DNA of 12,344 nucleotides from JAZDEU01 sp043808545 (GTDB lineage Bacteria; Patescibacteriota; Patescibacteriia; JAZDEU01), in assembly GCA_043808545.1 (NCBI GenBank), contig JAZDEU010000010.1, forward strand, positions 1 through 12,344, read 5' to 3'. Of the stretch, positions 1-4,839 are shown piece by piece; position 1 is the stretch's first letter, and every line of letters starts with the position of its first letter. The notes beneath the pieces are model-generated. The model was not told where the DNA came from and did not search any database. It saw only the letters and a program-made list of their open reading frames with translations. Position numbers and translations under genes: made by a program.

Positions 1-2
1 AA

Positions 3-128
3 GTAGCGCTTGGATTTGTGGAAGGACTTAACAACAAGATCCGTGTATTCCAGCGCAGAGCATATGGTCTGCAAGATGAAGAATATTTACGGTTAAAAGT
101 TTTGTCCTGTATGCTAAAAGAAATTTAA
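3..128 (+). CDS. ISL3-family transposase, C-terminal end (partial)
   Basis: An open frame enters from the left edge and ends at TAA 126-128, giving about 41 residues. The text VEGLNNKIRVFQRRAYGLQD followed by EEYLRLKVLSCML is the characteristic C-terminal end of ISL3 DDE transposases, where the last acidic catalytic residue lies in the VEGLNNKIR helix (here E9 of the visible part). The protein would cut and join the element ends. Only the last tenth or so of the protein is visible, so it cannot be said whether the full gene is intact. The terminal inverted repeat follows 6 bases after the stop, as is normal for a compact IS. Confidence 0.85.
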   Translation, partial: VALGFVEGLNNKIRVFQRRAYGLQDEEYLRLKVLSCMLKEI

Positions 129-134
129 TCTATA

Positions 135-162
135 TTTTACCCACACGTTTGGGAGAAGACCC
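135..162. repeat. Terminal inverted repeat of the ISL3-family element
   Basis: This AT/GC mixed 28-base segment follows the transposase stop and contains CCCACACGTTTGGGAGAAGA. Its reverse complement begins GGGTCTTCTCC, as expected for an ISL3-type outer end. The partner repeat is outside the window, so the exact boundary (162 is my estimate) is inferred. Confidence 0.6.
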
Positions 163-170
163 GAATAATT

Positions 171-296
171 ATGCTCGCCGATTATGCTAAGAATAATAAA
201 CTCTCGCATTCAAATCTTATAAATAAAGCCAACCGTCAGACCATTGAAGCTTTTTTAGAAAAAGGGGTTTGGAAAATTGGTGTTGATAGTAAATAA
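171..296 (+). pseudogene. 3' remnant of an unrecognised gene next to the IS end
   Basis: An open frame of 41 residues runs from ATG 171 to TAA 294-296 and reads MLADYAKNNKLSHS, then about 15 further residues, then EAFLEKGVWKIGVDSK. The frame is also open back through the IS end, so the ATG need not be a real start. It begins just beyond the IS boundary and stops one base before the ATG of an hsdR-like fragment. It is therefore probably the C-terminal end of the gene that preceded hsdR in a type I restriction operon, cut off by the IS. Such operons often carry accessory genes between hsdS and hsdR. I do not recognise the family. Confidence 0.4.
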
Positions 297-297
297 T

Positions 298-596
298 ATG
301 AACGAAGCAGAAACAAGAGCCGAATACATTGACCCAAAACTAAGGGCTTGAGCAAAAATAAAATCCCCATCTAACGCTCATTATGCATTCATCTGCAATT
401 TTTACTCAATCACAAAATTTTCATCGTAGCTTAGGCTACGACTTAAATTTTGTTCAATCGTAAAAACTTGCATCTGAGCGCATACTGAACGCCATATAGG
501 GAAGTTATTTTTGCTCAAGCCCTAAAAGCGAGCGGATGGGGAGAAGCTAGTGGGGAACTAAGGAATGCAGTTTTAGCTAAAATAAATAGGCAGTGA
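298..596 (+). pseudogene. hsdR: hsdR fragment (type I restriction subunit N-terminus), interrupted by a MITE and truncated
   Basis: ATG 298 opens MNEAETRAEYIDPKL, a wording I know from the very start of many type I restriction endonuclease R subunits. The frame is broken at 343 by a 180-bp inverted-repeat element, within which TGA occurs at 349-351. Directly after the element, from 525, the same protein resumes as KASGWGEA, which is what normally follows PKL in HsdR. Removing the element plus one copy of TA restores a continuous reading frame. After GWGEA the text (SGELRNAVLAKINRQ, stop 594-596) no longer looks like HsdR. The remaining roughly 700-1000 residues are gone, so there is a second lesion, probably a deletion. 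The locus cannot make a working nuclease, and no hsdM or hsdS is visible. Confidence 0.75.
343..522. mobile_element. MITE-like element, copy 1 (inside the hsdR fragment)
   Basis: The element is about 180 bp and carries perfect 18-bp terminal inverted repeats, GGGCTTGAGCAAAAATAA at 344-361 and its exact complement at 505-522. It is flanked by TA (341-342 and 523-524), or by CTA if 3 bp are counted. It has no coding capacity. The whole length is an imperfect palindrome centred at 432-433, with a six-pair apical stem CGTAGC/GCTACG at 425-430 and 435-440 around TTAG. The two arms stay alignable over about 80 bases with few bulges. A TA or YTA duplication and short inverted repeats fit a non-autonomous element moved by an IS630/Tc1-like or similar transposase. 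No such transposase is in the window. Confidence 0.85.
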
Positions 597-615
597 GCAG
601 TTACTAAAAACGCAG

Positions 616-649
616 TTGACTTTTTAAAAAAGATATAGTAAAGTATAAT
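616..649 (+). promoter_or_regulatory. Putative promoter for the 689-1147 gene
   Basis: TTGACT at 616-621 is a good -35 box. The best-spaced -10 is TAAAGT at 639-644 (17 bp), which is weak. A perfect TATAAT follows at 644-649 but would need a 22-bp spacer. Either way the start point would fall near 650-657, leaving a leader of 30-40 bases before the ATG at 689. The exact -10 is uncertain. Confidence 0.45.
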
Positions 650-675
650 TCACAAATAAAAATTGATCTTTCAAG

Positions 676-681
676 AGGAGG
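676..681 (+). promoter_or_regulatory. Perfect Shine-Dalgarno for the 689 start
   Basis: AGGAGG lies seven bases before ATG 689 and fixes this start. It stands out because none of the other intact genes in the window has a recognisable Shine-Dalgarno site. Confidence 0.8.
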
Positions 682-688
682 GGAAAAA

Positions 689-1147
689 ATGAAATTTTCT
701 TTTTTAGAAGGTTTAAAACCAACCACTGAACAATATGCTCAGGCGGTTGCGGCAGGCGCGGAAGTAGTTTTTGCTTTATCTGACTTAGCTTCGTATGACT
801 TTTTGGAGAGCGAAAAAATTGTCCCGCTCATTAATTTGAGCGGGATTAAAATATGTCGAGCGCCAGATGTTGTAAGATTGCAGATTAAAGAGTTAGGAGG
901 AAAGAACGTAGGTTTTTCCCATGCTAATGGTTCTTGGCTAGCTGGACAAAAAATGGATGTGTTCTCTGCTGTAGTATTGGATTTATTGGTGGTAATTTTC
1001 TCGCAGAAATATAAAACTTTTAACAAATATCTGATTGCTTTGAATAAGTTGAAGATTCCTATTTTTGCGTTAAATTCATCCGGGCAATATAAAATCATCG
1101 GAGGGAAACTTAAAAAAGATAAAGGCATTATTTATTTTAATATCTAG
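689..1147 (+). CDS. Unrecognised 152-residue protein, possibly Rossmann-like
   Basis: The start is ATG 689 behind a perfect AGGAGG. I do not recognise the family. The sequence alternates hydrophobic strands with helices (GAEVVFAL near 23-30, LDLLVVIFS near 97-105, IPIFALN near 123-129), which suggests an alpha/beta, Rossmann-like soluble protein. There is no signal peptide; the hydrophobic stretch near 90-105 is more likely a buried strand than a membrane span. Glycine-containing turns GGKNVGFSHANGSW (70-83) could line a pocket. A nucleotide-binding SLOG/DprA-like fold is a guess only. The gene is monocistronic: promoter in front, intrinsic terminator right at its stop, and a MITE on each side. 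Its position in degraded mobile DNA suggests an accessory gene, perhaps cargo or a survivor of the restriction island. Confidence 0.75.
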   Translation: MKFSFLEGLKPTTEQYAQAVAAGAEVVFALSDLASYDFLESEKIVPLINLSGIKICRAPDVVRLQIKELGGKNVGFSHANGSWLAGQKMDVFSAVVLDLLVVIFSQKYKTFNKYLIALNKLKIPIFALNSSGQYKIIGGKLKKDKGIIYFNI

Positions 1148-1177
1148 TCATTTATGTAATAATAAATGGCTTTTTTT
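1147..1177 (+). terminator. Intrinsic terminator after the 152-residue gene
   Basis: A nine-pair stem, with one G-T pair, forms between GTCATTTAT (1147-1155) and ATAAATGGC (1162-1170) around a six-base loop. Seven T follow (1171-1177). The stem begins in the last base of the stop codon, so transcription should end immediately after the gene and before MITE copy 2. Confidence 0.8.
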
Positions 1178-1182
1178 ATTTA

Positions 1183-1361
1183 GGCTTCAAGCAAAAATAA
1201 CTTCCCTATATGGCGTTCAGTATGCGTTTAGATGCGGCTTTTACGATTGAACAAAATTTGAGTCGCAGCCTAAGTTGCGATGAAAATTTTGTGATTGAGT
1301 AAAAGTTGCAGATGAATGCGTTAATAGGTGTCAGATAGGGATTTTATTTTTGATTGAAGCC
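1183..1361. mobile_element. MITE-like element, copy 2 (upstream of the helicase promoter)
   Basis: This 179-bp element is the same sequence family as 343-522 but in opposite orientation. Reading it forward matches the reverse complement of copy 1 along the whole length, for example a shared block of more than 20 bases starting GCAAAAATAACTTCCC. Its ends GGCTTCAAGCAAAAATAA and, in complement, GGCTTCAATCAAAAATAA pair with one mismatch. The flanks repeat TTA (1180-1182, 1362-1364) or TA. The apical stem is TCGCAGC (1263-1269) with GTTGCGA (1274-1280). It lies five bases beyond a terminator T-run and two bases before a -35 box, so both insertions are in non-essential places. Confidence 0.85.
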
Positions 1362-1365
1362 TTAA

Positions 1366-1394
1366 TGGACAAAATGGACATTTTTATATATAAT
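1366..1394 (+). promoter_or_regulatory. Promoter of the helicase-led operon
   Basis: TGGACA (1366-1371), a one-mismatch -35 box, and a perfect TATAAT (1389-1394) are separated by exactly 17 bp. TGGACA is repeated at 1375-1380. The predicted start point near 1401 leaves only about eight bases before ATG 1409, so the transcript would be leaderless or nearly so. This agrees with the absence of a Shine-Dalgarno site. Confidence 0.7.
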
Positions 1395-1408
1395 AGAGAT
1401 ATATATTT

Positions 1409-3691
1409 ATGCGATTTGGACGTGAAAAAACACCTGAAGAATTAGGTCTGCAAATGGAGAATGCTGAAAAAGTTTTAGGCACTGATTTTTTGTATGATAA
1501 AGAAAGGACTAAGGAGAGTTTAGAGTTAAGTGAAAAGGAGCTTGTTGAAAAATATCCGTATAGATATGAACAATATGGCGAAATATTAAGAGAATTAGCG
1601 TTAAAGAGAAAAGTCATTAAAAGAAAAGCCGATGAGGAGAATTTATTAGAGGAGCTTGAACGGGATGAAAATGGGGATATAAAAATTTCTGCGGAAGATG
1701 AAAAAGAAATGCAAGAAAAATTTATGGACGCGCGGAAGTATATTTTAATGACGAATAATCTTGAAGAATATAAAAAGTCTTATGAATGCGAAGAGCCGCA
1801 AGGAAGTTTAAGAGAACATCAGCAAGATTGTATGGACGATATAGAGAATTTTTTTAATAGGGGCGGACATGCGGGTAAAGTTATTATGCATACTGGGGCA
1901 GGTAAAACAGCAATTTTTTCAGAATTATCAAAGGCATTGTGCGGGACAGGAGAGAAAAAAGAATTAAATCCTATTAAAATAATGATTTTAACTTCTAAAA
2001 TAGATTTAGTAAGACAAACAGTCGGGCTTGATAGCGAGGGTAATGTTACAGGAGGGCTTTCTAAATTTACGCCAAGTTTAGAGGTGACTTCTTATTATAG
2101 TAAGAAGAAAGATTTAACTGGTACGGTAGTTGTTTCTACTTATAATTCATTTAATAATTTAATGGAGAATGGCAAGATAGATCCTGATAGTTTTGATTTA
2201 ATTATTTGCGATGAGGCTCATAAAGCTTTAGGAGAAAAGACTGGCGCGAATCTTAGGAAACTTATAGCTGATTCTGTTCGGATTGGTTTTACCGCGACAG
2301 GTAGCCGTTTTGAAGAAGAAAAAAATAAGGATCTTTTTCCTGAAGAGATACATCGTTTATGTATTACAGAGGGGATGGAAATAGGAACTGCCGCGCCTGC
2401 TAGAGGATTTCGTTATAAAACAGGGGTTAAATTTGATGGGAAAATAAATAATGGAGATTATACGCAAGAAACATTACAGCAATTAGATCAGGAAGCTCGC
2501 AATAGAACTGCTATTGATATGGCAAAGTCTTTCATAGAAGGCGGAAGAGGAGGGCTTATTTCTTGTCTTCCCGGAGATAATTTAGCGCATGCTAAAAAAA
2601 TAGCGGAGATGTTAAATGCAGAGACGATTATTGATCTGAAAACTGGGGAAGAAAGAAATATAAGAGTTCAATATGTTGGCGGAAAGATGAAAGATATAGA
2701 AAGAGAAGCATATTATAAGGCTTTTGAAAAAGGCGAAATAGATTGTCTGACTTTTGTTGATATTTTAACTGAAGGATGGGATAGCACGACAGCTAAATTC
2801 CTTATAAATTTAAGACCTACTATGTCTCCAGATCTCGCGGAGCAAAGATTTGGAAGAATTTTACGGCCTGCGAAAGATGGGACTGACGCGGTTTTTGTTG
2901 AATTTCAAGAGGATAATAGGAGTCCTAATAATCAGCCTTATACGATCTTTAATGTTTTAGGCGTAGAAGAATTTAAGCAGGGTGAAAGAGTAATTCAGCC
3001 TAATAAGGAGAAAGGAAAAAAGAAAGAGGAAGCGGAGAAAGCGGAGAAACCGTTATTGCCTAAAGAATTGCTTGATAAATTAGATATTAAAACAGAGGTT
3101 GTTACGAAGTTTGAGAATATTGAAGCAGGAAATATTGAAAACATAAATATGGGAACAATAAAAATTAACGGAGAGATTGGTATGACTCCGACGGAATTGG
3201 CAAATATGTATGGAATTCAAAAGAAAGAGGTTGAATCATTGATCGGGAAAAATAATATAGAGCCAATACATAAGGCTGGAAAGAGAGTGTATTATTCCGC
3301 GGAAAAAATTATTGATCTTTTTTTGGAAAGGAAAATTAGTTGTAATGGCGCGTATTCTATCACGGATATAGGAAAAATTTTAGGAATGCAATCTAAGGAA
3401 TTAAAACAAATCGTTGAAGAAAGAAATTTGTCATTTGGATACGATGGGATATATCCATTATGGAAACTATGGGAAGAAGTGAAGAAAATTGTTGCTACTG
3501 AAAGGATGACATTTGCTTTTTTATTGGGTGATAAAGGTGATATAAAAGTGGCGGAAGAATTATGGAAAAGCGTAGAGGACCCAGAAACGGCTATTGAAAT
3601 TATTAGAGAACATAAATCTGAGCTTCCTCCTGAGATGGTAAGTCCTTTATTTAAAGGGTTAAGAGAACGGAATGGAACTTATTTTGCTTAA
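1409..3691 (+). CDS. Superfamily 2 DEAH-box helicase with C-terminal helix-turn-helix segments
   Basis: This is a 760-residue ATP-dependent nucleic-acid helicase or translocase. The helicase core runs from about 130 to 510. It shows a Q-motif-like LREHQQDC (134-141), Walker A HTGAGKT (161-167), motif Ia near LTSKIDLVRQ (194-203), VSTYNSF (242-248), DEAH (268-271), TATGS (295-299), motif V ILTEGWD (452-458) and motif VI QRFGRILRP (479-487). All catalytic motifs are present, so it should be active. The first 120 residues are charged and helical. A lysine/glutamate linker (530-550) leads to a C-terminal half with two helix-turn-helix-like segments (TPTELANMYGI near 593-603 and ITDIGKILGM at 651-660), likely DNA-binding. 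No nuclease, methylase or protease domain is visible. The substrate is unknown; DNA repair, regulation or defence are possible. It lies beside a ruined restriction gene, but it has its own promoter and is not an HsdR. Confidence 0.88.
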   Translation: MRFGREKTPEELGLQMENAEKVLGTDFLYDKERTKESLELSEKELVEKYPYRYEQYGEILRELALKRKVIKRKADEENLLEELERDENGDIKISAEDEKEMQEKFMDARKYILMTNNLEEYKKSYECEEPQGSLREHQQDCMDDIENFFNRGGHAGKVIMHTGAGKTAIFSELSKALCGTGEKKELNPIKIMILTSKIDLVRQTVGLDSEGNVTGGLSKFTPSLEVTSYYSKKKDLTGTVVVSTYNSFNNLMENGKIDPDSFDLIICDEAHKALGEKTGANLRKLIADSVRIGFTATGSRFEEEKNKDLFPEEIHRLCITEGMEIGTAAPARGFRYKTGVKFDGKINNGDYTQETLQQLDQEARNRTAIDMAKSFIEGGRGGLISCLPGDNLAHAKKIAEMLNAETIIDLKTGEERNIRVQYVGGKMKDIEREAYYKAFEKGEIDCLTFVDILTEGWDSTTAKFLINLRPTMSPDLAEQRFGRILRPAKDGTDAVFVEFQEDNRSPNNQPYTIFNVLGVEEFKQGERVIQPNKEKGKKKEEAEKAEKPLLPKELLDKLDIKTEVVTKFENIEAGNIENINMGTIKINGEIGMTPTELANMYGIQKKEVESLIGKNNIEPIHKAGKRVYYSAEKIIDLFLERKISCNGAYSITDIGKILGMQSKELKQIVEERNLSFGYDGIYPLWKLWEEVKKIVATERMTFAFLLGDKGDIKVAEELWKSVEDPETAIEIIREHKSELPPEMVSPLFKGLRERNGTYFA

Positions 3692-3712
3692 TTTTAATTT
3701 ATTATTAATTTT

Positions 3713-4822
3713 ATGAAAACTAAATTTGATGTTTTAACAATCGGCGGGGCGGTTCAGGACATTACTTTTTACACTTCGGATGGAAAACTTTTAGATAATC
3801 CAGATAAAGATCCGACATGCTTGAAATTATTGGCTTTTGAATATGGCGCAAAAATAAAGATTGACGAGGCGAATTTTTCTTTTGGAGGTGGTGCGCAGAA
3901 TGCGGCGGTTTGTTTTTCTCGGCTTGGGTTTAAAACCGCGGCATTAGTTATAATTGGGCTTGACAGCACAGGAGAGGAGATTATAAGAAATTTAAAAATT
4001 AATCAAGTGAACACTAAATTTGTTCAAAAGAATAAAAAATTAGGCACTGGTTTTTCGTTTGTTCTCACTGATAGAAAGACATCAGAGCATGTAATATTTT
4101 CATATCGCGGAGCGAGTTCGGAACTTAATGTGTCTGAATTTGTTTTGAAGAAAATTTTTCCAAAGTGGATATATTTAACATCTTTAAGCGGAGAATGGGA
4201 GAAGGATGTTATGATGGGTGTTTTAAAATATAAAGAGAAGTTTGATTTATTGCTCGCATGGAATCCTGGGGTTCGTCAATTATCTGCTGGGTTTAAAAAA
4301 ATAAAAGCATATTTGCGCAAAACTGATGTTTTGATAATGAATAAAGATGAGGCAACTGAGTTAGTTATTAGCGGGGGGATAAAAGGCAATGAAGATGCTA
4401 AGGTTTTGATTAAGGATTTGCATAGTATGATTTATCAAAGGAATTACACCCCCCCTTCGGCAAGCTCCCGCCAAAAGGGCGGGCAGGCAGGGCAGGCTCT
4501 TACTCCCCTCAAGGGGGGAACTGGGATCAATGCCTCTATCAACAAAGGGGGGGTTAAGAAAAGCATTGCGGTTGTGACAGAAGGTAAAAAGGGAGCTTAT
4601 GCTTGTGATGGAAAAAAAACATATTATGCGCCTATTATTGATGTAAAAAGAGTGGACACAACCGGCGTTGGCGATGCGTTTGGTTCAAGCTTTACAGCTG
4701 GGTTAGAATTGTACAATGGAGATATTCAAAAATCGCTGGAGCTTGGAATTTTAAATACGAGCAGTGTTGTCGGGAAAGTCGGGGCGGAGAATGGGTTGTT
4801 ATATAGGAAGGATGTGATTTAG
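3713..4822 (+). CDS. PfkB/ribokinase-family carbohydrate kinase with an in-frame repeat insert
   Basis: This 369-residue kinase is predicted to transfer phosphate from ATP to a sugar or nucleoside. It has the PfkB N-terminal signature GGGAQNAA (58-65), NPG (184-186), the NKDEA element (210-214) and the second signature DTTGVGDAFGSSF (315-327) with the expected catalytic base D321. Families of this type usually run about 300-330 residues. The excess is largely residues 243-282, a Pro/Gly/Ser/Gln-rich stretch encoded by a GC-rich palindromic repeat between the helix ending DLHSMIYQ and the strand IAVVTEG. The insert falls at a surface turn, so activity may survive. The substrate cannot be told from sequence. 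The start at ATG 3713, 21 bases after the helicase stop, has no Shine-Dalgarno; it is the natural family start (FDVLTIGGAVQD). Confidence 0.88.
   Translation: MKTKFDVLTIGGAVQDITFYTSDGKLLDNPDKDPTCLKLLAFEYGAKIKIDEANFSFGGGAQNAAVCFSRLGFKTAALVIIGLDSTGEEIIRNLKINQVNTKFVQKNKKLGTGFSFVLTDRKTSEHVIFSYRGASSELNVSEFVLKKIFPKWIYLTSLSGEWEKDVMMGVLKYKEKFDLLLAWNPGVRQLSAGFKKIKAYLRKTDVLIMNKDEATELVISGGIKGNEDAKVLIKDLHSMIYQRNYTPPSASSRQKGGQAGQALTPLKGGTGINASINKGGVKKSIAVVTEGKKGAYACDGKKTYYAPIIDVKRVDTTGVGDAFGSSFTAGLELYNGDIQKSLELGILNTSSVVGKVGAENGLLYRKDVI
4448..4554. repeat. GC-rich palindromic repeat inserted in the kinase gene
   Basis: Ten-base arms ACCCCCCCTT (4448-4457) and AAGGGGGGGT (4545-4554) bracket about 107 bp. 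Inside is a stem CCCGCC/GGCGGG (4467-4472, 4478-4483) and a CCCCTCAAGGGG core. The composition differs sharply from the AT-rich gene around it. It is translated in frame as residues of low complexity. It resembles the short palindromic spacer repeats found elsewhere in such genomes and shares the GGGCAGGCT word with the lepA insert. Confidence 0.75.
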
Positions 4823-4839
4823 AATTTTAAATTAAAAAT

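Larger units (their letters stand above)
1..162 (+). mobile_element. Right end of an ISL3-family insertion sequence (left part outside window)
   Basis: The stretch holds the end of a transposase gene followed after a few bases by a sequence that reads, from the outside inwards, GGGTCTTCTCCCAAACGTGT, the style of an ISL3-family terminal repeat. The element's other end lies to the left of the window, so neither its full length nor the target duplication can be checked. ISL3 elements typically make 8-bp duplications; the candidate here would be positions 163-170. The element sits against a truncated gene, which suggests that it landed in, or helped to dismantle, a restriction-type locus. Confidence 0.7.

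Noticed and set aside
739..1128. Minus-strand open frame of 129 residues inside the 689-1147 gene
   Set aside because: It is antisense to a gene with a good ribosome site and terminator, and its protein has no family-like pattern; it is a shadow frame.
343..1361. CRISPR array or integron attC sites as explanation of the repeated palindromes
   Set aside because: There are only two copies, 660 bp apart in opposite orientation, with TA-type flanks and a gene between them; no spacers and no attC core motif (GTTRRRY) at the boundaries.
1201..1361. Possible structured non-coding RNA gene rather than a mobile element
   Set aside because: The hairpin would be long and regular, but the two copies have target-like duplications and one splits a gene, which is best explained by transposition; an RNA role remains only a secondary possibility.
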